Positions 13,233 through 25,290 of a stretch of DNA of 64,000 nt are shown here, one piece after another (within the stretch, counting starts at the first letter, position 1; each line of letters opens with the position of its first letter). This DNA comes from Delphinapterus leucas (taxonomy: Eukaryota; Chordata; Mammalia; Artiodactyla; Monodontidae). Where the stretch lies: assembly GCF_002288925.2 (NCBI RefSeq), contig NW_022098022.1, positions 3,831,933 through 3,895,932 of the forward strand, given 5' to 3'. The notes under the pieces are model-generated. The model saw only the letters and a program-made list of their open reading frames with translations. It was not told the origin of the DNA and did not search any database. A program made the translations under genes and the position numbers.

Positions 13233-13427
13233 GGGGCTTCCCTGGTGGCGCAGTGGTTGAGAGTCCGCCTGCCGATGCAGGGGACACGGGTTCGTGCCCC
13301 GGTCCGGGAAGATCCCACATGCCACGGAGCGGCTGGGCCGGTGAGCTATGGCCACTGAGCCTGTGCGTTCGGAGCCTGTGCTCTGCAACAGGAGAGGCCA
13401 CAACAGTGAGAGGCCCGCGTGCCGCAA

Positions 13428-13459
<32 letters not shown>

Positions 13460-13462
13460 AAG
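13233..13462 (+). mobile_element. CHR-2-type SINE, full length, (AAC)n tail
   Basis: A full-length sense copy. The A-box-like 'tggcgcagtgg' lies at 13246-13256 and the B-box-like 'ggttcgtgccc' at 13289-13299, so the internal RNA polymerase III promoter is present. The body ends at 'gtgccgc' (13425), followed by a tail of aac repeats. Flanks 'aaaagctaaa' and 'aaaagactta' could be a decayed TSD. The right tail abuts an old L1 fragment with no spacer. Confidence 0.92.
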
Positions 13463-14521
13463 ACTTATCCAGAATATACAAAGAACTCTTAAAACTCAAT
13501 GATAAGGAAACAAAAAAAAAGTTAAAAAAATTGACCAAAGACCTTTACAGGCACCTCCTCAAAGAAGACATACAGATGGCAAAAAAGCACACGAAAGGAT
13601 GCTCCTCATCTTATGTCATCAGGAGATTACACATTAAAACAACAATAAAATACCACCGCACATGTATTAGAATGGCCAGCTTGCAGAACAGACAACAGCA
13701 ATGCTGGTGAAGATGTGGAGCAACAGGAATTCTCATTTATTGCTGGTGGAAATGCAAAGTGACATAGCCATTTTGGAACACCCGCAGTTTCTCACAAAAC
13801 CAAACATACTTTTACCCCCATGATCCAGTAATTGTGCTCATTGGTAGTTACTGAAGGAGTTTAAGTCTTATGTCCACACAGAACGCACACATAGATGTTT
13901 ATAGCAGCCTTCTTCATAATTGCCAAAAATTGGAAGCAACCAAGATGTCCTTTGGTAGGTAAATGAATAAATAAACTGTGGTACATTCAGACAATGTAGT
14001 ATTATTTAACACTAAAAACATGAGCTCTAAAGCCATGAAAAACATGGGGGAACCTAAATTGCATATTACTAAGTGAAATAAGTCAATCTGAGAAGGCTAC
14101 AAACTGTATGATTCCAACTGTATGACTTTCTGGAAAAGGTGAAATTACGGAGACAATAAAAAGATCAGTGGTTTCCTGGGGTGGGGGGAGAGAGGAAGAT
14201 GAATAGGCAGAGCACAGAGGTTTCTTTAGGGCAGTGAAATTACTCTGTATGGTATCATAATAATGTAAATATGTCATTATACATTTGTATAAACCCATAG
14301 ACTATACAACGGCAAGAATGAACCCTAAGATAGGCTGTCGACTTTGGGTAATTATGATGTGTCGATGTAGGTTCATCCTTGGTAAAAAAACAAACAAACA
14401 GAACATTCTGATGAGTGATGTTGATAGTGGGAGCATATGTGGGGCAGAGGGTATGTGGGTAATCTTTGTACCTTCCTCAATTTTGTTGTAAACCTAAAAT
14501 CGTTATTAAAATGAAGCCTTT
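13463..14521 (+). mobile_element. Old L1 LINE, ORF2 end and 3' UTR
   Basis: Sense L1 sequence starting at 'acttatccagaatatacaaag' with the usual order: 'aaagaagacatacagatggc', 'attacacattaaaacaac', 'ggtgaagatgtggagcaac', 'tagcagccttcttcataattgcc' and 'gacaatgtagtattattt'. It ends in a 3' UTR that closes with 'gtaaacctaaaatcgttatt'. It is diverged, with frame breaks throughout, and is an older subfamily than the copy at 4938-5576. No poly(A) tail remains. Its 5' boundary coincides with the SINE tail. Confidence 0.85.
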
Positions 14522-17084
14522 ATATGAAAGTCCTACAGGAAAATGTACTGCTGAATGGCAAACCCAATTTTTTGTGCCACTTTTACTCTAGAGGCATTTA
14601 CCAATTTCTAAGCTGTGCTTCACAAGAGGCCAGCCAACTAGACAGCGGTCTTAAGTGAGGAGATTGGGAAATTAAGCAGTCTCAAAGGAGTAAGGAGAAA
14701 CGTAGAGAGTTCAGGAACTGCCAAAAACGAGGTTTTCTCAAAAAAGGTTTTTGTTTGAGATCCCAGAATAGCTCCACACTCTCAGCAAAGGCAAATAAAA
14801 ATAATATAGAACTTAGAATGATTGAACCAAGCATTAAATTAACTCCATGAAAGACTGGATGAAGTGACATTTTTCTTCTCAAATTGGCTGACTGGAGATA
14901 TATATCTAGATCAAGATAATTTTATCCAAAGTCTCTTAACTATTTTCATACTTAATGCCCAGCCTTAAAACAAAATTACTAGACATGTTTGGAGATAAGA
15001 TCAAATAATAGAAAACCAGTGGAAAAGATACGAAAAAGATACTAGAAACAGACACGAGGATGCATATATTGTAGTTACCAGACGCAGTGTTAAAATCCCT
15101 AATATGTTTAAACTTGTAGATGAGAGATGGAGGAATTCCATGCAGAAGTGAAATCTCCATATGTAATATAACCAAATAAATTTTTATCAATCAGAAACTG
15201 CTTGATATGTCAGATGACTCTGATGAAAGCATGTTAAAGGCAAACATTTTAATGTTAAAAATCCATAATTTGTTTGTGAGCAGGTAAGATGCAAGCAAAA
15301 AGAGAAAAAAATTATAGTGAAATAAAATGTAAAAATAAATCCAAAAAAAGTTAAGTAAGGAAGAAAAATAAAATACAAAAGTAAAGAATGGATAGTGGTG
15401 CCAGATACAGTCCCATAATATATTGTTAGATTTAAGTCTACAAATAACAGTGATCATAAAAGTAAGTCAGCTGAATTGTCTAGTTATGATGTAAAAAGTA
15501 TCACTCGAGATGCTTTTTGCATGAGAAACATCTAAAGAATAAGGACCCAGAATGAATGGAAGAATATATATTAGGTAATGTTCAATTTTTAGAAAATCCT
15601 TGTATAGTATTAGGCACATCAGACAATACAAATTGGACAGCAAAAATCATAACATAGGATAAAGTTTTCACTATAAAATTCAAGATATTTTACTTATCAA
15701 GATGATATGTAATTCTAAACTCGTACAAAACACAAAATCAGGAATATGCGTAGACTGATACAAGTAGGGAAACTGGCTTCAGGCCTGCACTTTTGAGGAC
15801 CTTTCTCTGGCCTTTCTCGAGTGATGCCCTTTTCCCAAATGGGTGAAGAGTCCACTGGGCATAAAGGAAAGTTTTCCTTTATTGAACCTCATTAAATTGA
15901 ATAATACTATTGGTATTAAAAACACACGAAACCACATGTATTTTTTAAAATATTACGTAATTAGGATAAAGCTATAAAGCAAAGCAATGAATCGCAAAAT
16001 TCAGAATCACTGTGGGGTGAGACAGGGAATTATGATCAAGGCACACAGTGGACCGCAGACTCCATTTAGTGTTTTCTTTCTTAGGTTTGTCAGTGTGTGC
16101 ACAGGTATTCATTTTATGGTTCTTCTTTAAAGGGTGTGTGTAGTTCATACCATCTTTTGTATGCATGATCATTTCACAAAAAGACTATTAAAAGAAGAAA
16201 AAGAAATTTGAAAATAAGTATGTAGATTACACAGAATAACTAACAAAAACTATGAAAATAATTGAGTTCAGAAGAAATATTCTGAAGTAAAATACACTGC
16301 AATTCTGAGTAAGTAAAATGTAAGGTGATTTTCAAATAAACAACAAAATAAGGAACGTTGGATTCCTCTTTATGTTGTTAAGGCTTCTTACATTTAGGAG
16401 CATAATCAGGAGGCTTCTATGCACACACTTCCTTAGGTTATAAAAAATTACTTAGGTGTTTAATTTCTTTGATTTGCCCAAGTGTATTGCTTATAAGATT
16501 GTTTGCCAAAATTTTAATGATAGCAGTATCTGTGCCCGTAGTGTTTATACCAGCTGTACTGGACTAATTATTTGGTTTCCTCAAATGTCTACTTTTGAAA
16601 TAATTATGGCTTTTGAGCACATAATAGACAATATGCTTGGAGTATACAAGAATTTTGCCTAAATCGCTTCTTTAAAAACCAGGCAAATCATTTCCATATT
16701 CTATTTTACAAGGTCATTGGCACCCAGACCCCAACAATCTTGCCCTTGTCATTATATAAGCAAATTTTATCTTTAGGTATATATACCCTTAAGTTTACTT
16801 AAGGTATGATTTACATAAGTCCAGAATATGTTTTGTCCTGTAAGTATTTAAAATATTATATAGTATCTCCCTTGATTTTTTTGGAAAAAAAAAACACATA
16901 ACATTTCTAAGAGTAAATTTGATATGCCAACCCAGAATTGCACTATGTGATGGATTAGTGTACCATATCACTATCAATTATCATAGTTATTATTTTAGTG
17001 TGAACTAAATTTGACAAGCTAAGTAGAATGGAATGTTGGTAGCATAGGTAGCTTGTATCTATAGTTGTCCAAACACACGTACAA
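14522..17084. other. AT-rich DNA, nothing assigned
   Basis: No gene or named repeat identified. Two overlapping minus-strand frames at 15187-15457 encode a run of aromatic and hydrophobic residues. That is typical of translated poly-purine/A-rich DNA and not evidence of a membrane protein. Confidence 0.55.
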
Positions 17085-17104
17085 ACACACACACACACAC
17101 ACAC
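17085..17104. repeat. (CA)n microsatellite
   Basis: A short perfect CA dinucleotide run, preceded by an interrupted 'acacgtacaa' stretch. Confidence 0.95.
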
Positions 17105-18704
17105 TCTGCAGTGATCATAACACTAGGCAATTGGACAGTTGTGAAAACATAATGGTTTCATATCATTTAAAGTCCTAATGTTTCATAACCTTAAGAATAT
17201 TGAATATGAGAAAAACAATATCATATAAACCAGTTAACAATGTTTTATTTTTCTCCCTTTCTGGACAATTTTAAAAGATTTATGTATAGCTTCAGTGCAG
17301 AATGCATTTTAAAATATATTGCATCACATGACTAGTCATACACAATATTTTGAAATTTTGCCACTCAAAAGCTATTAAAATTTTTCAAGCTTGATAGCAA
17401 ATGAAATCATACAAATCATTTCAACCATGAACAGAGGAAGAAACCGCATTCAGTGCCTGAGGCATCATTCAATTATTTCTTTCCCTTTATAATTTTCAGT
17501 ATGACTGACAATTACATTTACGTTTTTCTCAAAAAAAATCTAGCCTTCTTATTTTCTCTTTTTAATTGAAAACTATAGAGAAAATGTCAAGAATTTTGTT
17601 CTGCATTTTAACTTTCTGTGTTTACTGATTAAATGAGTTTATTAACAGGATAATTTATTTTAAAATATATTAATATATAAAAATATATTTTCATTTCTAT
17701 TACCCTTTACCTTTATATTTTAGGTTCTTCTATTTGTATTTTTCTCCATACAAAATATAATGTATTTTTTAAAAGTAATGGTTTCTTTTAAATTTCAATT
17801 GCTACTTTATTTTCTTTCTAGAAATAGAACATTTTCTAGTTCTATAAATTTCTATCAAATTAATAGCTTTTTTCCATAATCTTTATAACACATTGTCCAG
17901 TTATTGATCATTCTGCTTATTTAATTATGATTTACAAAAATACTCTTTCCAAACTTCACTCTATTTGTGTATCAGATTTTTTCCAGACTCTTGTGGAAGT
18001 TTTTACCTTCTACAGAGCATTCCGCAAATAGTACTCAATACATATGGAAATGTTTTGTGCTTACTTTCAAGTTTATAAGCTCAATTATGGTACATTTATA
18101 AATTACCAGTTGGTGGAAAAATGTCTGTGTAAATTGTTAAGGAAGTAGTGTTTTAAGTTGATTCAGATACTGAAGGAACTCTTATATCAAGTTGGACAGA
18201 GCTCTCTCTCTCTCTCTCTCCTGAAAAAATCCACTGAAAATATTCTAAAATATACAATATCTACGAAAAAGTCTTCTCTAAAGGTGTTTCCTTTTTAGTC
18301 TGACTGCATATATTCTCAGTCCTTGGCAGTCTTTAATGTTTGAAGTTGAGCAGCCTTTGAGCTTAAGTAGGTATTTAGATTTATAAGTTTTTATTTACGT
18401 GGTAACATATGAACAGGTTTTTCCTGAATTAAATACGGTCACATGCATAAAAATGTTATCTGGTATTTAATCAATTTACCTTTGCTTTAATATTTGTCAC
18501 ACCCTTATGCAATAATGCATCATTTTAAAAATAGTTCACCATAGTCCTTTAATTCACTTAAACGAAAATGTATCTTCTCAGCATTTCATTTACCATCCCA
18601 TGGGTCATATGTTTTGTTATAACACTACTAGTCTAACACTACCACTGAGCCTTTTTAGCCAAGAGTGGTCTACTACTTCCATTAAAAGGCTGATTTTCTG
18701 CCTT
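17105..18704. other. AT-rich DNA with (CT)n at 18202-18221
   Basis: Very AT-rich with A/T homopolymer runs (for example 17660-17720). The only named feature is a perfect (CT)10 microsatellite at 18202-18221. No gene seen. Confidence 0.6.
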
Positions 18705-19120
18705 AGCCCATGGTTCTAGAAAACAGAGCCTGAGAGATATGTATTAAGGTTTTATTGGGCAGTGTAATCTCAGGACAGTAACAGTGAGGGGAAAAGGAAA
18801 CTGAAGTAGGAAAGAGAGAAAACATATACAAAGTGAGGTGATGTCTTACTGAGCTGGCCACAGATTTTAAGAAAGTGCCAGTTTCCTTGGTCCTGCGGGA
18901 TGACTTTCAGAAAGACCTTGAGGAACCAGCAGCCTCAGCATAGTCCTTTGAGGGAGGGTGGGAGAGAATTTGGTCCAAGTTGTGTTTCCGTCTCTGTCTC
19001 TTAATTATCAAGGCTCGTTCCAGGAGGTATTAACTGCCTCAGTTTTGTGTTATTCTGTCTCTTGGCTGCTGTCAGGGAAGCCAGGTTCCATAGCTGGTGG
19101 TGTGGTACTTCCTCTGAATT
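18705..19120. other. Unassigned repeat-like block
   Basis: More balanced base composition than its flanks, starting near 'ggttctagaaaacagagcc' and including 'ttattgggcagtg' and 'ccagcagcctcagcatagtc'. It has the look of an old interspersed element or LTR fragment, but I cannot name the family. No long frame. Confidence 0.3.
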
Positions 19121-22100
19121 CAAAATTGATGGAGTAAGTCATAGCTTCCATGAGTTAAGAAATGTTGAAAAATATGTAAACATACTCTAATTTCTTATTT
19201 GGACACTGGGTTTAGAGGTGATCTCAACTAATACTTTGAAAAACTATTTTACTGTGTAGAAGTTTTCTGTTTCTTCAAACCCTACAGTTTCTGGTTACGG
19301 ATTACAGTTTTTTTTTTTTTTTAATTCTCCAATAAAAAAGAAATGTGAACAACACAGTCTTATATTCGTAGGTACTATTATAATGTATGTTCATTTTATT
19401 GGGTTTATACTCACAAAAATATAACTACAGGAAAATAATATAAGTTAGATTACAGCTGATGAAGATTTGGCTACTGGACTCTCATATCCTGCATGAGGTC
19501 TCTGGGTGTTGCTATATAGGATGGGCAATGAACAAGGACAAGAAGCCTTGGACCCTGCGTGGAACTGAAGGAAGGAGCCCTGTTGTAAGGATGTGGACTA
19601 CCTTCAAAATGTATGTGCCTGCCCAGTTATGATATGTTTTTCTAATCAAAATACAGGAAGTGTATAGACTATTGGCATCTCTGAATGTGAATTCAAGCAG
19701 AATTATAAGTGGGGCCTGGAGCAATTATGGTTGTTGATCGTGTTAATCAAATATTAACCATTTTCCCTTTATTTTATGCCATGTAGAAAGCAATCTTGTG
19801 AAAATATTTTGAATCGTTCCGTGTGTTTGGTGATCTATATTATCTCCTCTAATATACTCAAAGGAAATGCCAATAAAACACAATTCATCCACATGCTGTA
19901 AAGCAAAGGTAAAACAAATAAACCAAAGCAATTCAGAAAACTTCTGTCATTTACATTTACATTTTTTATATTTAAATAACGGACGTTAGATGCTAGGCAG
20001 TTTGTTATAAAAGGTTGTAGGTGAAATCCTCTAATCGAATCACAAAGAAAGTCTTCCCACCTACTTCAGATCCCTGGAATTCATTCAACTTAGGGGAGAC
20101 AAAATGCACATTGCTTTTTGAGATAATATTTCAGTGTAATCAAGTCTTAAGTTTATTGTCAATGGTCAGTCCCATAAGTTAATGCAAATAAGATATCAAT
20201 TATCAAAAACTTGCCCATTTTTATAGGAAGAGCAGCGATGATACATATGGTAATTGTAATAGGAAAGCATTCAGGGAGTTGAGGATGTATCGAGCTGGTT
20301 GAAAATGCAAAAAATTTGCCTAGTTGAGGACCAATTTACTTTTTATTAACCAGAAAGAATATTTCACTTAAGTTTATTTTCACCATATAGAAGCATAAAA
20401 TTGAGCCATTTAAAAAGTTTAAACAATTAGAAAAATTACTCAAGGCATGTTTTCTTGAGTGGATGTACAGAGAGAGATAAATAGATATAAAGAAACAAAA
20501 CTGCCAGTCTATTATTTACCTCTATTTTCTAAGCATTGATTCAGCACAGAAGAGATTTTATTTAATGTTTTATGAGTATCCTATTATCATAATTTTTAAG
20601 TACTTGGAATCATTTTATCAATGTCTTTTACTACAGACACATCCTTGAATGAGTCTCACTCAAAATTTTAAGAGTGGCTACCTTACTCCCTTTTCTCTCT
20701 ACCATGTCCAGCCAGTATTATTGAATGGATTTGTATGCGTCCTGCTCTTTATCTCTTCTTATCTATTCATGTATATGCTCATATATACCTATATGTGGCT
20801 TCAATTATCACCGTATTTTTATACAAATATAATGATATCACATACATTCAATTTTTCTCATTTAGTAATACAATCAGAATATTCTTCAAATGTTCATATC
20901 TCATTCTTTATATGCGTATATAATTTTGAAAGTATGTGAAATATATAGATTTGAATGTTCAAATATGTCTTTCTTTTTTACATACTTATTTTACTACTTT
21001 TTGCTTCTACTTCTTTTTACTATTTTTTCTCAGTATGCTGCACTTGTCCTGTCCTGAACTTACCTTGCTCACTCTAGCAGCAGTGTCCTTTGACCTTTTC
21101 AAAAACCATTTCAAATATCATCTCTTATTTATAAATATGTCTCAGTATGCTCATATAGCAAAACCGATAGCTTATAAGTTATGCATGTTTCTATCAAATG
21201 GTATTAAACCACATATTACATTTGATATAGAATTACTTGATTGTGTGCTTTTCTTGTAAACTAGAAGTTTTCTTTATGATAAAAATTCTATTCTTATTTT
21301 ACCTCTACTGTCTTACATAGTTAATTTTTTAGTTCATGGTAGATAGTATCACTTACATGTTGGGTATTTAAATTTAATGACATTTAGATTTGGCACGATG
21401 GCATGGAAGAAGGGGAAAATAAGAATTAAATTAAGAATTTCACCAAATTGAAAAATTATGAGGATGAAAATTATAGATTAAGGGAATACTTTATAGTAAA
21501 TGAACTAGACATACTATATGCATTAAATAAATGATTGAACTAGCTTAATAACAGACTTTTTAATTTTTATTTGCAAAATATTTTACTAATGATATTAGTG
21601 TTGTATAATCTCATTTGTGAAAATGGTTGTTTAGCTTAAAGGGTATTTTATATATTTGTATAAGCAATTCCCTTATCCCCTGCCCCAAAGTATTTGAATA
21701 TCACCCAAAAATACATATCAGATTGCTGTTCTTGGACATAAACCAATTTTATTCCCAGACGAAACCTGATGGTAAAATCCAGAGCATGGAAATACAGGAG
21801 TCTAATGTAGAGGAAAAAAATAAAGGAGAGAATAAAGGCTGTTTAATCATGTTATGGATTTTCCCGTCTTTATCCAACCTAATTCAAATAACTGACAAGA
21901 ATCTGGTAATACTTATAACTCAGCTGGGACACAAATACCATTCATTTTGCCTGGTAATCCTGTCTGTGTCATTTCCCAGCACATATTTATCACAGAAGCA
22001 GTCTTACAGCCTCAGCCATGAGCTTTTCCAGTTAAAAGTCCTGTGTTTTATATACTGTTATTACTTTGCAAAATCAGGTAAAGGAATTGAGCTGTTCTGA

Positions 22101-23326
22101 GTATTCAGTTAGCATATTTTTCTGTGATTATTTTCCATATACTGTACTTGGGGGTCAGTAAAAGTCATACATGCTAATAGTTCTACTCCATTAATAATAC
22201 AATGGCCTTTCATGTAAAATTATTTTTTTGTTTAAAAAATCAGCAAGAAGAAACCAGTTACCAAATGACAGTTGTCTAGACTTCCCATCTTTTAGGCAAG
22301 ATTTATTAAGATACCAAGTCAAACACTGTCTCTGCTTCTTGACAGCATCGAATTCAGAGTCAAGTCCCATGTCCTCAAATTATTTGTAAAATCACCTAAT
22401 ACAAGCCCAATTTCTAAAGCAAGTTCTTTCCAACACACTTTTACCGAGACACCAAATGGCTTCCTATGGTGTGTAGTCTCCCTCACAAAAAGGAGCAATA
22501 AACCCAACTGTTCAGCTACAGGTGCGTTCCAGGTCTTCTTTGGCTTACCTGGAGGACATTGATAAATTTGTTGAATGTGATTTTGGACACTAGACACTGG
22601 CACATATATACTGATGTCACCACCTCCTTTGCATTTTGGTTTCTCACTCACTTTTTCTCTTTCCCTCTCCCTTTTCCTTTCACCTTCCCTCCCTGTTTTT
22701 CTCTCAGTCTCACTCATCCACACACTCATATAAAAAAACCCAGTATAACCAGTGTAAAAATTTGCATAAAACTAGACTCCATAAAATGCCTACAACTCTA
22801 CCCACTGTACTGTAGAGCCACTACTTTTAAATATAACTACTTGCTCTAAGAGAAAGGTAAATATTACTAGCTGTGGGTAACTTGAAAATAGTGATAAGAG
22901 CTATTGACTACCATGAATGTCTACAGTTTGATTGAGTATTGCCAACTGCAACTCATTTGTAAAAAATAAATATAACTTATGGATTATCTGGCTGCAAAAT
23001 TCAGTTACAGAAAGAGTCATGAACATGTACATGAGGTTACTCAGGAAGCGCACTTCACAATGTGAAACACTTCTGACGTTCTTGGTGTAAAATCCATAAG
23101 CAACACAAAAGAAAAACCACACCATGTCCTGAGGGAAGAAATGAGAACCCAAGGAGAATTAACAATTTCAATCAACATCCCACTCTTCTACTTCTAGTGA
23201 AACATCTTGCTGCTGATGTGTGGTGATACCCCGCAGGGATTATTGCCATTTGAGACAGTTTCTAGAGCTGGCTTCTCTCTGTGTCCTCTCTCTCTCGCTC
23301 CCACACACACACTTCAAAGCACTCCC
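19121..23326. other. AT-rich DNA, nothing assigned
   Basis: No supported gene. The longest frame in the window that contains no N, 157 codons at 21627-22100 (+), is here. It has no domain I recognise and only a lysine/glutamate-rich patch around residues 50-70. A pyrimidine-rich tract lies at about 22640-22720, with a short CA run near 23302-23311. Confidence 0.5.
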
Positions 23327-23339
23327 CAATCCTACTTTT

Positions 23340-23631
23340 TTTTTTTTTAAACATCTTTACTGGAGTATAATTGCTTTACAATGGTGTGTTAGTTTCTGCT
23401 GTATAACAAAGTGAATCAGCTATATGTATACATACATCCCCATATCCCCTCCCTCTTGCGTCTCCCTCCCACCCTCCCTATCCCATCCCTCCAGGTGGTC
23501 ACAAAGCATGGAGCTGATCTCCCTGTGCTATGCGGCTGCTTCCCACTAGCTAGCTATTTTACGTTTGGTAGTGTATATATGTCCATGCCACTCTCTCACT
23601 TTGTCCCAGCTTACCCTTCCCCCTCCCCGTT
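23340..23631 (-). mobile_element. L1 3' UTR fragment, cut by gap
   Basis: Antisense L1 3' UTR of the same subfamily as 5283-5576. It has a poly(T) start, 'actggagtataattgcttta', 'gtgttagtttctgctgtata' and 'ccactctctcactttgtccc'. It runs into the assembly gap. 'caatcctactttt' at 23327-23339 precedes the poly(T) and recurs with one mismatch (23826-23838) beyond the SINE on the other side of the gap. That implies one TSD around the whole composite. Confidence 0.9.
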
Positions 23632-23731
23632 NNNNNNNNNNNNNNNNNNNNNNNNNNNNNNNNNNNNNNNNNNNNNNNNNNNNNNNNNNNNNNNNNNNNN
23701 NNNNNNNNNNNNNNNNNNNNNNNNNNNNNNN
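23632..23731. other. Assembly gap, 100 N
   Basis: Exactly 100 undetermined bases, the usual placeholder for a gap of unknown size. The missing part should include the 3' half of the SINE (about 100 bp) and its tail, and possibly more L1. Open frames crossing this stretch are meaningless. Confidence 0.99.
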
Positions 23732-23825
23732 GCGGCATATGGGATCTTCCCGGACCGGGACACGAACCCGTGTCCCCTGCTTCGGCAGGCGGACTCTCAA
23801 CCACTGCGCCACCAGGGAAGCCCCG
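23732..23825 (-). mobile_element. CHR-2-type SINE, head half, cut by gap
   Basis: The 5' (tRNA-derived) half of a SINE in minus orientation, from 'gcggcatatgggatc' at the gap edge to the head 'ccagggaagcccc' at 23824. The B box and A box are visible on the minus strand. The tail half lies in the gap. The repeat 'caatcccactttt' follows directly, matching the sequence before the L1 poly(T) at 23327-23339. Confidence 0.9.
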
Positions 23826-23838
23826 CAATCCCACTTTT

Positions 23839-25134
23839 AACTTGTCTCCTGTGTAATTTGGTGTATATAGCAGAAGTTGACAGTTAAAAAATTGAAGCAT
23901 CTATGGAAGGATTTTGAGGCTTTTAAGAAAACATGAGAAATGCTTCCGACTAAATCACTTCACAGTATAACACAAAATAAATGATTAAATTTGTCACCCA
24001 AATATATTTCATAAACAAGAAAGTTGTTTTTAATTGCTTCTACCCCAAATTCTGTTAATTGGGTAATGAATCAAATTTACCACTTTTGAATAATAGCACA
24101 GTTTTACTAATTAATGTTAATTTGAAAAGGAAAAACAGTATTTGGTGATAACTCATTCATTACTTATGAAGAGTGCTGGCTTATGTGGAATCCTCCTTCT
24201 TGTTTAGTTTAAATAATAGACAATCATTTTGGTGTACATTTTTACCCGATGGTTAACTTAAAGTTCTTTATCAATATTATTTGCACAGTTGAGAAAATAA
24301 CTGTGTAAAGACCCAGGGTAAAATATGCCACAATAGAAAATAATCTCTTTTATGTATGTATTTTTCTTAAAGACCCATGTCTGTCTGAAATTCTTAGGAA
24401 GAACGGGCTGTTTCTTCCGGTGGTTTCTATATATCATTGAGCTGTGGGACACCATTGGCAATTTAGAGAAGACTAATGCCCTACAGGTTAGAGACCAACA
24501 GCAGGAGTTTCTCCTATAAAGACAGATGTTCTAAAGATTTATCTGTTTACCTACATAGTTTTTTCCTGTCTAAGATACCTAGGGATTTTTGTGCATCATT
24601 TGGTACTGATTTGTAGGGTACTGTTGTCATGAGAGAAAAAAAAAAGAATGTTATATTTCTCTCATTGAAAATACCTCATTTTCTAGCATTTAAGGAGAAG
24701 CAGAGCCTATTAAAAAAAAAGTTCGTGAATTCCAAAATGATGCTACTAATTGCCTTTGAAAATGTAAGTACATTAATGGCATTTTGAATTTTCCATATGT
24801 GAAAACATCATGCTTAATATAATTTTAGTGCTATTCAAAAACTTTTAAAAAGCTTACTGTTTATATTTACAAAATCTCTAACCCGTTGTGAAGAACGTAA
24901 CATATAAAATTAATTTTAAAATACCCTAGAACTATTAAACAAAAACATGTTACAAATACTTAGCACTAAGTCATAAATATGTCAAGCAACTGTTTTCAAA
25001 GGAATTACATAATTATCAAAAAATTTAAATTTCTGTCAGGTACAAGCAATAAGTCACACTGTAACATAAATACTTGCATTATAATAAAATTACAATTATG
25101 AATAATGGCATTGATATTAGTTGAATTTAATACT
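23839..25134. other. AT-rich DNA, nothing assigned
   Basis: No recognisable gene or repeat. Confidence 0.55.
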
Positions 25135-25290
25135 TAGATATCATTATGAGCCTAGGAATGGTGATCAGTGGCTCATTTAATCCTCATAGAAGTGATGTGA
25201 AAGCATCTTTTCCTACCCTAATGCCACCATAAGGAAATTAGGCACTGAAAATGTGTGTTTATAGTTAACACAGTTGTTTAAAAATAATGT
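25135..25290 (-). repeat. MIR-like SINE fragment (tentative)
   Basis: The pattern 'ctcatttaatcctcatagaa' then '...aaggaaattaggcactgaaaa' resembles the antisense MIR core: 'tcatttaatcctcacaac' followed by 'gaggaaactgaggcac'. It is heavily diverged. Confidence 0.45.

Noticed and set aside
13348..13710. 120-codon frame with Thr-rich and Lys-rich parts
   Set aside because: It runs through the SINE, its (AAC)n tail and the adjacent L1, so it is an accidental fusion of repeat sequence.
15187..15457. Hydrophobic, Phe/Tyr-rich minus-strand frames resembling membrane segments
   Set aside because: They are the antisense of A-rich DNA; the hydrophobic look is a codon artefact.
21627..22100. 157-codon open frame, the longest that does not cross the gap or an obvious repeat
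   Set aside because: It has no recognisable domain and no compositional sign of coding, and frames of this size occur by chance in 64 kb. A 'caggtaaag' near 22075 resembles a splice donor, but one weak motif is not enough.
22319..22729. 136-codon minus-strand frame with an Arg/Glu-rich start
   Set aside because: The charged N-terminal run comes from a CT-rich low-complexity tract (about 22640-22720) read in antisense.
23411..23900. Open frames of 88-158 codons containing undetermined residues
   Set aside because: They cross the 100-N gap and consist of L1 3' UTR and SINE.
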